This document shows positions 17,698 to 26,458 of a DNA stretch of 64,000 nucleotides, one piece after another. A program made the translations under genes and the position numbers. Below the pieces are notes generated by a model. It saw only the letters and a list, made by a program, of their open reading frames with translations. It was not told the DNA's origin and did not search any database. Every line of letters starts with the position of its first letter. Within the stretch, counting starts at the first letter, position 1. This DNA comes from Brachybacterium fresconis (GTDB taxonomy: Bacteria > Actinomycetota > Actinomycetes > Actinomycetales > Dermabacteraceae): contig NZ_JAGIOC010000001.1 of the NCBI RefSeq assembly GCF_017876515.1, positions 310,001 to 374,000 of the forward strand, read 5' to 3'.

Positions 17698-17997
17698 ACG
17701 CGGGGTCGGTGCCTCGACGACTCGGTACCCCGCTCGCTGCCACACGTCGCTGAGAACTGCTCCGTAGGAGCCAGTTCCTTCCACAACGATCAGTACACCG
17801 TCGAGATCTCCCTCGGTTCGGCGTGAGATCCAGTCTCGGGCGCGTCGCAGCTCTGCAGGGCTGATCGGGAAGACGTTCTGATCTATGAAAGCGCCGTTCG
17901 GGACTTCGATGATCGCGTAGAAGTGGGTTGCGGCGTGGGTGTCGACGCCGACGACTTATCGGTGGATGTCCCCTACAGTGGCAGGCAGCGTGTTCAT
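17690..17997 (-). pseudogene. IS110-family transposase N-terminal remnant
   Basis: Minus-strand frame from ATG 17997 reading MNTLPATVGDIHR-stop-VVGVDTHAATHFYAIIEVPN and later LIVVEGTGSYGAVLSDVW. These are the DEDD Asp and the EGTGSYG motif of IS110 transposases. An in-frame TAA interrupts it at the position of a normally conserved Trp, and only about 100 codons remain before the frame ends. Inactive remnant. Confidence 0.75.
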
Positions 17998-17999
17998 GA

Positions 18000-18359
18000 C
18001 GATGTTCCTCTCGAATCGCTGGGACGGGACGTCGTTGCTGGCGTCGGCCCAGGATGAGAGTTACTACGAGGTGGGCCTGTAATGAGCCACGCCGTCGGGA
18101 TCGTGATCTCGACGGTGGACATGCTTCTGATCAAGCCATCGTAGTGGGCCAGGGCTGGCGCCGGGACCCGGTCCCTGCCGGACAGATCCCGGGAATGACA
18201 CCCCGTAGGGGTCAGCCGATTCAGGAGTCACGACGGGCGCCGGACTACCAGCCCCAACCCTGCCAGCCAGCCCCCGGGCCGGCCACCACGAACACTTACA
18301 GCCGATTCACACGTGCCGCCACGAGGGGTTGGCGAAGCCGGGAGAGGCTCAACGTCTCG
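18000..18359. other. Stretch without a gene
   Basis: About 360 bp upstream of the IS110 fragment. It contains an ACCCCGTAGGGGT palindrome near 18200-18212 that resembles a decayed CsoR-type box, but no credible reading frame. Probably IS110 flank plus relics of copper-cluster DNA. Confidence 0.4.
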
Positions 18360-18475
18360 AGAATGCGCTGGGATAAGCCGTGCCCAAGTGGCCGAGAGGC
18401 CATACCGAGCGTGGCGCGTCAGACGCGAGGATCACGCCGACGGCAGCGATGGTGACGTCCATGCCGGCACCGTCT
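18360..18475 (-). pseudogene. P-type ATPase C-terminal scrap
   Basis: The minus strand reads GAGMDVTIAAVGVILASDAP then RSVW..., recognisably the hinge-to-TM7 segment that in copB reads GAGTDVAIASAGVVLASSDP RSVL. Only about 35 codons remain, ending at a stop near 18360. It borders the nuoN stop codon directly, so it marks a deletion or recombination joint. Confidence 0.6.
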
Positions 18476-19909
18476 TTAGAACAGCAGGGGTCCTTCCAGA
18501 GCCGCCCACAGGAAACCGGCCAGGATGCCGAGCCCCAGGCTCGCGGTGGCAGCCACCCCGGCGGTGGCTGCCGGCCAGGTGGCCGCTCCGCCCGGGCGGG
18601 GGAAGCTAGCGCCGTTATCGGTAGGACGGGCGAACGCGGGCGCGAACCAGCGCAGGTAGTAGAACAGGCTGAGCACGCTGTTGAGCATCACGACCAGCGC
18701 CAACCAGCCGTGCCCGCCGTCCCAGGCTGCGGTGGCGGTGGTGAGCTTGCCGACGAACACGGCCAGCGGTGGGGTGCCCACCAGGCCCAGCAGCGCGACG
18801 AGCAGAGCCAGGGCCAGCCCGGGGCGGGACCGGGCCAGACCTCGGTAGTCACTCAGCTCGCGGTGGTGGGGCAGCGCTGCGGTGACGGCGAAGGCGGCGA
18901 CGTTGGCCAGGGCATAGGCGGCGAGGTAGAACAAGAATGAGGGCAGTGCCAGATCACTGCGACCCGCCGCGGCCACCGGGACGAGCAGGAACCCGACCTG
19001 GGCCACGGTCGACCAGCCCAGCAGCCGGCGGGGATCGGTCTGCCAGTACGCGGCAAGGTTGCCCACGACCATGGAGGTCGTGGCCAGCACGCCTGCGACG
19101 ACCAGCCAGGAGCCGTCGCCTTCGGAGATCGTGGCCACGAATCGGTAGACGGCTACCAGCGCTCCGATCTTGGGGACCGTGGTCAGGAACGTCGCGGCGG
19201 TGCCGCCGGTGCCCTGTGTGGCGTCGGGTACCCAGAAGTGCAGGGGCACGCCGCCGGCCTTGAACAGCAACCCGGCGAGCACGCCCAGCACGCCGACCCC
19301 CACGGCTGCGGCCGGGGCCCCGGGTAGCACGTCCCGCAGCAGGGCGTAGTCGGTGCCCCCGGCCACGGCGTAGAGCACGGTGACCCCGAGCATGAGCAGG
19401 ATCCCGGACAACGCGCCCATGAGGTAGGTCTTCATCGCCGCTTCGGCCCCGGCCCGGCCGCCGGTCAGGCCGATAATCCCGTACAAGGGGATGCTGACCA
19501 GCAGGAATCCGGCTACGAGCACGAGCAGGTCGGTGGTTCCGGCTAGCACCATCACCCCGGTGGTGGCGAAGAGCAGCAGCGCGTAGGTGTCGGACTCTCG
19601 CGGCGAGCCGGCGAGTTCCCCGGAGGCCACCCCGAGGACCAACAGGGTCGTCAGGGCCGCGATTATCCGGGCGGCTCCGGTGGCGACGTCCACAGCGAAG
19701 GTGCCTGAGAACGCGCTCTGTTCGGGGCCGGTCATCGCCACGGCGGCGGCGACCGTGGCACCGAGCAGGGCTACCGCGGCGACGGCGCGGGCGATCCACT
19801 GCCGCTGGCGGGGCAGGAATGAGCCGCCCAGCAGCACCACCAGGCCGCCGATGAAGACGAGGATCTCCGGCAGCAGCAGGGCGGGCCGCATCTGCATCGA
19901 GGCCTCCAC
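18476..19909 (-). CDS. nuoN: NuoN-like subunit of an orphan Complex I membrane arm
   Basis: 477 aa, about 14 membrane helices, homologous to the antiporter-like subunit NuoN. Pump residues kept: the Lys of TM7/8 in LLFKAGGVPLHFWVPDA and TTVPKIGALVAVYRF, and the TM12 Lys in GTPPLAVFVGKLTT. The TM5 Glu expected in the Glu-Leu-Leu-Ser-Ile-Pro-Leu-Tyr motif is missing: the sequence is GFLLVSIPLYGIIGL. It is the last gene of the minus-strand operon that begins with nuoA at 28044, 3 bp after nuoM. Without NuoE/F/G/I nearby, canonical NADH oxidation is not supported. Confidence 0.88.
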   Translation of the reverse strand: MEASMQMRPALLLPEILVFIGGLVVLLGGSFLPRQRQWIARAVAAVALLGATVAAAVAMTGPEQSAFSGTFAVDVATGAARIIAALTTLLVLGVASGELAGSPRESDTYALLLFATTGVMVLAGTTDLLVLVAGFLLVSIPLYGIIGLTGGRAGAEAAMKTYLMGALSGILLMLGVTVLYAVAGGTDYALLRDVLPGAPAAAVGVGVLGVLAGLLFKAGGVPLHFWVPDATQGTGGTAATFLTTVPKIGALVAVYRFVATISEGDGSWLVVAGVLATTSMVVGNLAAYWQTDPRRLLGWSTVAQVGFLLVPVAAAGRSDLALPSFLFYLAAYALANVAAFAVTAALPHHRELSDYRGLARSRPGLALALLVALLGLVGTPPLAVFVGKLTTATAAWDGGHGWLALVVMLNSVLSLFYYLRWFAPAFARPTDNGASFPRPGGAATWPAATAGVAATASLGLGILAGFLWAALEGPLLF

Positions 19910-19912
19910 CGG

Positions 19913-21409
19913 TTACCTCCCGACCAAGGAGACCAGGGCCGCGGAGGCCGGCTCGATCACCTCGAGCAGGACTCGAGGCAGCACCCCGATGAGCACGGAC
20001 AGGGCCAGCAGCGGACCGACCGACCACAGCTCCCGGACGCGCAGATCCGCGAACCCGGGCGATCGGCCCTCCGTGGGGCCGGTGAACACTTGCTGCAGCG
20101 CCCGCAGGAACAGGGCGGCCGTGACCAGGATGCCCGGCAGGGCGATGGCGGTGACCGGGGCGACCGCGATGCTGCCGGCGAAGATCTGGAACTCGGCGAT
20201 GAATCCGGAGAACCCGGGCAGGCCCAGGGAGGCGAAGGCACCGACCGCGAACAGCGCCGCATACCGCGGCGCGGGACCGGCCAGGCCTCCGTAGGAACCC
20301 ATGTCATAGGTGCCGGCCCGATCCTGCATCACCCCCGCCAGCAGGAACAGCGCGGCGGTGATCAACCCGTGGCTGACCATCTGCACCACCGCACCGGTGA
20401 CCGCCACCGAGCGGGCCTGCTCGGCGCCCTCGGCGACCAGACCCGCCGCACCCAGGGCCAGGACGATGTAGCCCATATGATTGACGGAGGTGTAGGCCAC
20501 CATCCGCTTGAGGTCCGTCTGAGCCAGCGCCACGAACGCTCCGTACAGCACCGAGACGATACCGATCGCCACGATCACCCAGGCCCAGGACCGCCACGCC
20601 TCCGGGAGCATCGGCATGGCGATGCGCACGAACCCATAGGTCCCCATCTTCAGCAACACCGCAGCCAGCACGGCCGAACCGGTCGCCGGGGCGTCGGTGT
20701 GGGCCGGTGGCAACCAGGTATGGAAGGGAACGGTGGGGGTCTTCACCGCGAGACCGACCACGATCGCCGCCAGCACCAGCCCCCCGGTCAGCGGGCTGTC
20801 ATCGAGCGGGGTGGCCGCGACAAGCTCGGGGATGTCGAAGGTGTGCGGTGCGGCGGCCACGTAGAGCCCGATAAAGCCCAGCAGCAGGGCCAGTGATCCC
20901 AGAAACGTGTAGAGGAAGAACTTCAGGGCCGAGCGGGCAGCGTTGCCATGGCCCCATCCGGCGATCACGAAGTACATGCCCACGATCGAGAGATCGAAGA
21001 ACACGAAGAACAGGATGAGGTCGGCTGCCACGAACACCCCCAGACTCACGCCCTGCAGGAACAGGAACAGGGCCGCCTGAATCCGGGGCCGGTCGGGCTG
21101 GCGCAGGGCGTAGACGGCACAGGCCAGGAACACGATCGTCGTCATGGCCACCAGCGGTAACGAGAGACCATCCACGCCCACGTGATAGCTGCTGTTCACC
21201 CCCGGGATCCACGGCACCTGCTGCTCGTACGCCAGTGCGTTTTGCCCCGGGTCCTCATAACCGACCCACAGCACTCCGACGAGCACCAGCTCGACCGCGC
21301 TCACGGCGACCCAGGCCCAGCGGGCGACCGCAGGGCCGACCGCCGGCATCGCCGCCAGGACGACGGCGCCGGCCAGGGGCAGGAAAACGATCAGACTCAG
21401 CATGCTCAT
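19913..21409 (-). CDS. nuoM: NuoM-like antiporter subunit
   Basis: 498 aa, about 14 membrane helices. NuoM landmarks: LFFVFFDLSIVGMYFVIAGW in TM5, KFFLYTFLGSLALLLGF, and the broken-helix segment PFHTWLPPAHTDAPATGSA with LLKMGTYGFVRI. The TM5 acidic residue, normally Glu (FWExMLxPMY), is Asp here. The conserved Lys residues of TM7/8 are present. It overlaps nuoL by 4 bp (ATGA). Confidence 0.9.
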   Translation of the reverse strand: MSMLSLIVFLPLAGAVVLAAMPAVGPAVARWAWVAVSAVELVLVGVLWVGYEDPGQNALAYEQQVPWIPGVNSSYHVGVDGLSLPLVAMTTIVFLACAVYALRQPDRPRIQAALFLFLQGVSLGVFVAADLILFFVFFDLSIVGMYFVIAGWGHGNAARSALKFFLYTFLGSLALLLGFIGLYVAAAPHTFDIPELVAATPLDDSPLTGGLVLAAIVVGLAVKTPTVPFHTWLPPAHTDAPATGSAVLAAVLLKMGTYGFVRIAMPMLPEAWRSWAWVIVAIGIVSVLYGAFVALAQTDLKRMVAYTSVNHMGYIVLALGAAGLVAEGAEQARSVAVTGAVVQMVSHGLITAALFLLAGVMQDRAGTYDMGSYGGLAGPAPRYAALFAVGAFASLGLPGFSGFIAEFQIFAGSIAVAPVTAIALPGILVTAALFLRALQQVFTGPTEGRSPGFADLRVRELWSVGPLLALSVLIGVLPRVLLEVIEPASAALVSLVGR

Positions 21410-23319
21410 CCCATCACGGCATAGACGGACCAGGCCACGACGCCGATCGCGAGGACCGCGACGGCCTGGAGGAAGTACTGGTGGATGGCTCCGGTCTGCG
21501 GGATCCGGGCCAGATGCCCGAGCCGGCGGACCCGACCGGCGAGGATCTCCACCCCACGGTCCACTCCGTCGTCATCGACCCTCGCCGCCAGGTGACCGGT
21601 CACGTCGACGGCGTGCGCGGTGGCGTCGAACCCGGCGTCGAGAAACCGGTCGTCGGCACGGGCGGCGATTCGCGCTAGCACAGGCACCGCCCCGGCGGCG
21701 GCCATCACGGTGCGGTCCAGGACGTGGTCATCGAACCGAGCCAGGGCGTGCGCCAGGGACAGGGACGGGCGGACGACGACGGCATGCGCGATCCTCTCCA
21801 GCCCCAGCCACTCACGGGCCCATCTCGGCTCGGGGGCGCGTAGCCGCAGCATCAGCAGCAGCACGGCCGCCGCGATCACGGCCGAGAGAGCCAGCTCGAC
21901 GGCCGAGACCTCGCCGTGCCCGCCCAGGGCCTGGGCGAGGGCCCGGCTGAGCGGGGGCAGAGCGAGCACGACGAGCCCGGCCGCGCCGGTGGCCAGCACG
22001 ACCAGCGGCGCCTGCGCCAGGGCCCCCACCTGGCCGGTGCCGCCCGCACGGACTCCCGCGCCGTCCCCGCGGCGCCAGATCGCCCACAGGGCCTTGCCGG
22101 CATAGGCGGCCGACAGGGCGGACGCCAGCAACCCGGCGGCATAGAGCCACGGGGAGGCCTCGAGCGCAGCAGCCAGCACGGCGTCCTTGGTCGCCCACAG
22201 GGACAGCGGGGCGATCCCCGCCAGGGCCAGCGCCCCCACGCTCGCGCAGACCCCGACAACCCGCCACCGACGCCCCACTCCGCGTAGTCTCGCGAGATCT
22301 TCGGTGCCCACCGCCGTCAACCATGCCCCGGCAGCCAGGAAGAGCAGGGCCTTGGTGGAGGCGTGCGCCACCAGATGGGCCGCGCCGCCACTGACCGCGC
22401 CGACGCCGGCAGCGAGAACGACGAACCCCAGCTGGGCGACCGTGGAGGCGGCCAGGAGCTGTTTGAGCTCCCGCTGGGCCAGCGCCACGATGCCCATCAG
22501 CACCGCGGTGAGCATCCCGAGCCAGGCGGCGACTGGCCCGGCCCACCCGGTCGCAGCCAACAACGGCTCCACGCGCAGAAGCAGAAAGCCGCCCATGGCC
22601 ACCATCGCCGCTGAGTGCAGCAGCGCGCTCACCGGGCTGGGACCCTGCATCGCCCCGGAGAGCCAGAACGAGAAGGGCAGCTGTGCGGCCTTCCCCAGGG
22701 CAGCGACCAGGATCCCGGCCGCGACGACGTGGCGCCACGGGTCCGTCGCGGCGGGGAGGTCAGCCAGCGCCATTCCTGCTCCGCCGGCCAGGGCGGCGCC
22801 GGCGGCGACGTAGAGGCCCAGGTCGGCGGTGCGGGTGGTGAGGAAGGCGGTGAGCCCCGCCGAGACCCGGTGCGGTTCCCGCCACCAGAACCCGATCAGG
22901 GCGTAGGAGGTCGCGCCCATCACCTCCCAAGCGAACAGCAGCGCCGGGATACTGGCGGCGGAGGCCGTGACCAAGGCCGCGGCGGAGAAGATCAGCATCA
23001 GCCCGTGGAAGCGGGCCCGGGACTCCCGGATGCTCCCAGCCGCGAAGACCAGCACCAGGAAGGTCACCGCGGCGATCATCGGTGCGGTCAGCGCCGCAAG
23101 GGCATCCACCTCCAGTGCGAAGTCGGCGCCGGCCAGGAACGGGGACGACAGCGCCGGCCTGGCCAGGGCGACGACTGCCGCCAGTGCCGTGGTGAGCCCA
23201 GCGGTGGCCACCGCGATCGGTGTCGCAACGCGTTCCCACCGGCGGGTCAGGGCCAGCGCGGCGCCCATGCCCCCCGGGAGCAGCACCATGGCGAGCAACG
23301 CGCCCTCGGCCCCGCTCAT
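21406..23319 (-). CDS. nuoL: NuoL-like antiporter subunit
   Basis: 637 aa from ATG 23319, overlapping nuoK by 4 bp. TM5 Glu is present (LLFAWEVMGATSYALIGFWW), as are the TM7 Lys (GKAAQLPFSFWLSGAMQGPS) and the loop PVSALLHSAAMVAMGGFLLL, where the second usual His/Thr is Ser-Ala. The C-terminal part ends in a single helix after a hydrophilic stretch and is shorter than the long amphipathic HL helix of E. coli NuoL. It forms the distal pump of the membrane arm. Confidence 0.9.
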   Translation of the reverse strand: MSGAEGALLAMVLLPGGMGAALALTRRWERVATPIAVATAGLTTALAAVVALARPALSSPFLAGADFALEVDALAALTAPMIAAVTFLVLVFAAGSIRESRARFHGLMLIFSAAALVTASAASIPALLFAWEVMGATSYALIGFWWREPHRVSAGLTAFLTTRTADLGLYVAAGAALAGGAGMALADLPAATDPWRHVVAAGILVAALGKAAQLPFSFWLSGAMQGPSPVSALLHSAAMVAMGGFLLLRVEPLLAATGWAGPVAAWLGMLTAVLMGIVALAQRELKQLLAASTVAQLGFVVLAAGVGAVSGGAAHLVAHASTKALLFLAAGAWLTAVGTEDLARLRGVGRRWRVVGVCASVGALALAGIAPLSLWATKDAVLAAALEASPWLYAAGLLASALSAAYAGKALWAIWRRGDGAGVRAGGTGQVGALAQAPLVVLATGAAGLVVLALPPLSRALAQALGGHGEVSAVELALSAVIAAAVLLLMLRLRAPEPRWAREWLGLERIAHAVVVRPSLSLAHALARFDDHVLDRTVMAAAGAVPVLARIAARADDRFLDAGFDATAHAVDVTGHLAARVDDDGVDRGVEILAGRVRRLGHLARIPQTGAIHQYFLQAVAVLAIGVVAWSVYAVMG

Positions 23320-23618
23320 CGGGACAGCTCCTCGGCCATGTCCGTCATGTCGGTCTGGCGCCGGCGGTGCAGCAACGTGGCCACGGCGAAGCCCATGGCC
23401 ATCTCCACGGTCATCGCCGCCAGCACGACCAGCAGCAGCACCTGCCCGGAAGGGTCCGGGGCCAGGAACCACCAGAATCCGGCGGCGGCCAGCAACACCC
23501 CGTTGATCATCAGCTCCAGACCCATCATCACCATCACCACCACCTGCTGGGACAGCGCTCCGTAGAGGCCCACCGCGAACAGCGCGGCGGCCACCACCAG
23601 CACGGCTTCCAGGGTCAT
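23316..23618 (-). CDS. nuoK: NuoK-like subunit
   Basis: 100 aa, three membrane helices. The two membrane Glu residues essential in NuoK are both present (MGLELMINGVLLA and LAAMTVEMAMGFAV), so the E-channel acidic pair is intact. It overlaps nuoJ and nuoL by 4 bp each. The Met content is high. Confidence 0.9.
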   Translation of the reverse strand: MTLEAVLVVAAALFAVGLYGALSQQVVVMVMMGLELMINGVLLAAAGFWWFLAPDPSGQVLLLVVLAAMTVEMAMGFAVATLLHRRRQTDMTDMAEELSR

Positions 23619-24178
23619 CGGCCCACACCCCCCGGCTGGGGATCGTCGGCCGGCCGGCGGCGTAGGTCGTCACCGAACCGGTCGTAGCGGGTGCGATGAG
23701 CGGCCAGCACCACCCCGGACACGATGGTTGCCACCAGGACCGCACCCACCACGACCATGACCAGCATCTTCTCGTCCATGATCGCCAAGCCGATCGCCTG
23801 CGTGAGGTCCTCGGGCGGGGCGCCGCGTCGCTCCGGCCAGGGGATGAGCAGGGCGCCGGCAGCCAGCAGCCCGAAAACGCCGGCCGAGGCGCCGATCGCC
23901 GTCTTCTTCCCGTGGGTCATGTCCATCGGCATCAGCGCCGGGTTCATGCCCATGAACATCACCATGTAAACAGCCATCACCGCCATCTCCATCACCATCA
24001 TCAAGATCGTGATGACCCCGAGATAGCTCTGCTGCAAGAGGAGGATCTGCACTCCCACGGCGATGAACGACAGCGCCAGGGCGTAGGTGGCCCGGGCCAT
24101 GGAGTCCACCACGAACACGGCTACGCCCGCGGCCACGGCCACCACGGCGAGTACCCAGAACACGATTGTGAACAGCAC
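23615..24178 (-). CDS. nuoJ: NuoJ-like subunit with a Met-dense core
   Basis: 187 aa, five predicted helices. The NuoJ TM3 region is LQQSYLGVITILMMVMEMAV. Residues 60-87 contain 12 Met in 28 positions (including MVMEMAVMAVYMVMFMGMNP), far denser than in respiratory NuoJ. Its C-tail is hydrophilic. It overlaps nuoK by 4 bp and starts 3 bp after the nuoH stop. The Met clustering resembles copper-handling membrane proteins, but it may simply be a trait of this subfamily. Confidence 0.87.
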   Translation of the reverse strand: MLFTIVFWVLAVVAVAAGVAVFVVDSMARATYALALSFIAVGVQILLLQQSYLGVITILMMVMEMAVMAVYMVMFMGMNPALMPMDMTHGKKTAIGASAGVFGLLAAGALLIPWPERRGAPPEDLTQAIGLAIMDEKMLVMVVVGAVLVATIVSGVVLAAHRTRYDRFGDDLRRRPADDPQPGGVGR

Positions 24179-24858
24179 GGTTCAGCCCTTCCCGACGACG
24201 ACGAGAGACACGACCAGGTCCTGGGCCACGGCCGCAGGCAGCAAGACCACCCACCCGATCTCCATGAACCGGTCCGGTCGGAACATCGGCAGCTTCCGCC
24301 GCAACCACACCAGCACGGTCAGCACCGCCACGGTCTTCACCAGCACCCACGCCCAGCCCGGCAGCACGGGCCCGGCGCCCCCGCCCAGGAACAGCGGTAC
24401 CGCGAAGGCCGCCCCGGCAGCCAACAACGCGTAGCGCCCGGCCAGGAAAACAAGGCGGTCCAACCCGGAGAGTTCACTCAGCACACCACCGGCAATGTCC
24501 GCGGAAAGGGCCGGGGCGAACGGGCCCCACACCGAGAACCCGGTCACCCCGATCAGATAGACCAGGAACGCCACCGGCATCCACACCACGAACCACAGGC
24601 CCTCCTGCGCGGCAGCCACCTCCCCGACGCGAAGACTGCCAGCCGCGATCGCCGGGGCCACCAGCGCAAACATCAAGGGGAGCTCGTATGCCAGCCCATG
24701 GGCAAGGAACCGGTAGCCACCCACCAGGCTGTGCGTCGAATTGGCGCCCCACCCGGCCAACCACACCAGGGCCCAGACCATGACGTCCACGGCGTTGAAC
24801 CACACCACCCCCACGTCCAGGTCCGCCAGCGTCCTGAATCGGCCCAGGTTCTCTGCCG

Positions 24859-25872
24859 CTACTTTGCGGGTTCGGGCTCTCGGTCGAGGGCCTCGTAGTG
24901 GAGCGTCTCGAACTCTACCGGGGTGAGCATCCCGAGGGAGCCGTGGAGACGCCGGTTGTTGTACCAGTCGACCCAGCCGGCGGTCGCGAACTCGACGTCC
25001 GAGAGCGTCCGGAAGGGGCCGGCGTGGAAGACCGTGGTGCGGATGCACTCGGTCTTGTACAGGCCGTTCACGCCCTCCATGAGGGCGTTGTCATACGCGT
25101 CGCCGACGGTCCCGATCGACGGGGCAATGCCCTCGAGGTCGAGGTGCTCGGTGTACCGGACCGAGGTGTACTGGGACCCGGCATCGCTGTGCGCTACCAA
25201 AGATCCTGGTGGGACCGGGTTTCCGTCGCGGTCGCGCTGCCACAGTGCGATCCGCAGCGGAGTCATCACCAGGTCGGTGCGCATGCTGGAGCTGGCGTGC
25301 CAGCCCACGATCCGCTGGGCGAACACGTCCACGACGAACGCGACATAGACGAACCCCGCCCACGTCCGGACATACGTGAAATCGGTGACCCAGACCCGGT
25401 CCGGAGCCGGAGCCGTGAAGTCACGACTCAGCAGGTCACCGGCACGTTTCCCATCCGGATTAGGGATGGTGGTGCGCAGCTTCTTCACCCGCCGCACGCC
25501 CTCGAGGCCAAGGGTCCGCATGGCCCGGTCGACCGCGCCGCGGGAGGTGCCGGCGAGGCCTTCTTGGCGGCGGAGCAAGGCAACCCACTTCCGTCGCCCG
25601 TACAAGCCCTCCGGCGTCATCTGCACCTGCCCGGTGACCGGGTTGAACTTCCATGCAAGCTCGCGGACCTTGTCCTCGACCAGAGCGTCTGTGACGGTGC
25701 GAGCAGCGATGCGGGCCGGCCGTTTCCAGGCCCGGTAGGTGCGTGCAGCGATCTCCAGGCCCTGCTGGCGCAGGACGCGGAGGATCGACTCGACTGCATA
25801 GCCCTCGGCGCGCATCTCGTCGATGAAGGCGAGGATCAGCGGTTGCGGGGGTCGAGCTCCCCCGCGAAGAAA
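24859..25872 (-). CDS. IS3-family transposase OrfB (integrase domain)
   Basis: Retroviral-type rve domain of IS3 elements: Asp in DRVWVTDFTYVRTWAGFVYV, Asp in LVAHSDAGSQYTSVRY and the Glu in DNALMEGVNGLYKTE, closing with WVDWYNNRRLHGSLGMLTPVEFE. It has no own start; the frame joins orfA by a -1 frameshift around the TTTTC run near 25870 (minus strand), giving an OrfAB fusion, as usual for the family. Confidence 0.9.
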   Translation of the reverse strand, partial: FLRGGARPPQPLILAFIDEMRAEGYAVESILRVLRQQGLEIAARTYRAWKRPARIAARTVTDALVEDKVRELAWKFNPVTGQVQMTPEGLYGRRKWVALLRRQEGLAGTSRGAVDRAMRTLGLEGVRRVKKLRTTIPNPDGKRAGDLLSRDFTAPAPDRVWVTDFTYVRTWAGFVYVAFVVDVFAQRIVGWHASSSMRTDLVMTPLRIALWQRDRDGNPVPPGSLVAHSDAGSQYTSVRYTEHLDLEGIAPSIGTVGDAYDNALMEGVNGLYKTECIRTTVFHAGPFRTLSDVEFATAGWVDWYNNRRLHGSLGMLTPVEFETLHYEALDREPEPAK

Positions 25873-26147
25873 ATTGAGGCCCGGCGGAGGATCTCGTTGT
25901 CCTCCCGCAATCGCTTGACCTCGGCCTTCAGTCGTTTGACCTCGGCGGATTCTTCGGTCGTGGTGCCGGGACGGGACCCGTCGTCGACCTCGGCCTGGGC
26001 CAGCCAGCGCCGCACGGACTCCCGCGAGACGCCCTCTTGGCGGGCGACCGCGGCCGTCGCCGCGGTCAGGGTGGGGTACTCCTGGGCGTGCTCGCGCACG
26101 AGCCGCACGCACCTCGCGCGCAGCTGGGGATCGATCTTCTTCGGCAT
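25836..26147 (-). CDS. IS3-family OrfA (HTH protein)
   Basis: About 103 aa from ATG 26147 (GAGAGGATGG upstream; ATG 26156 also possible). HTH_Tnp_1 region with KKIDPQLRARCVRLVREHAQ and ARQEGVSRESVRRWLAQAEV, then a leucine-zipper-like helix EVKRLKAEVKRLREDNEILR. It supplies DNA binding and is the 5' partner of the frameshifted OrfAB transposase. Confidence 0.88.
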   Translation of the reverse strand: MPKKIDPQLRARCVRLVREHAQEYPTLTAATAAVARQEGVSRESVRRWLAQAEVDDGSRPGTTTEESAEVKRLKAEVKRLREDNEILRRASIFFAGELDPRNR

Positions 26148-26458
26148 GCTGTCCATCCTCTCGGACTCAAACAGCAGCGGCATCAAACCTGGGCCGATTC
26201 ACCGCGACCATTACGAACGCCCCGACCAGCAGGCCCGCGCCACCGATCCGCCACAGCAGCGTGTCCGCGGCCACGGTGGTCCGGCGCCGCTGCCGCAGCA
26301 GCCGCGCGGTGCGGGCCACGGGCGCCACCCAACCACCGGAGGCGCCGTGGGCGCGAGCGGACAATGCCGCCTCCAGAGCAACAGCGAAGAACGCGAGGCC
26401 GCCCAGAATGATGGCTGCCAGTACGGCCCATCCGGCAGAGACGGTCGTCACCACGGAC

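Larger units (their letters stand above)
24835..26201 (-). mobile_element. IS3-family element inserted in nuoH, 1367 bp
   Basis: The ends begin TGAATCGGCCCAGGTT at 24835 and, inverted, finish at 26201; imperfect matching continues to TGCCGCT, giving about 25 of 30 matching bases. orfA and orfB overlap through a -1 shift. The flanks show no 3-bp duplication (only GG shared on the minus strand). Confidence 0.85.
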
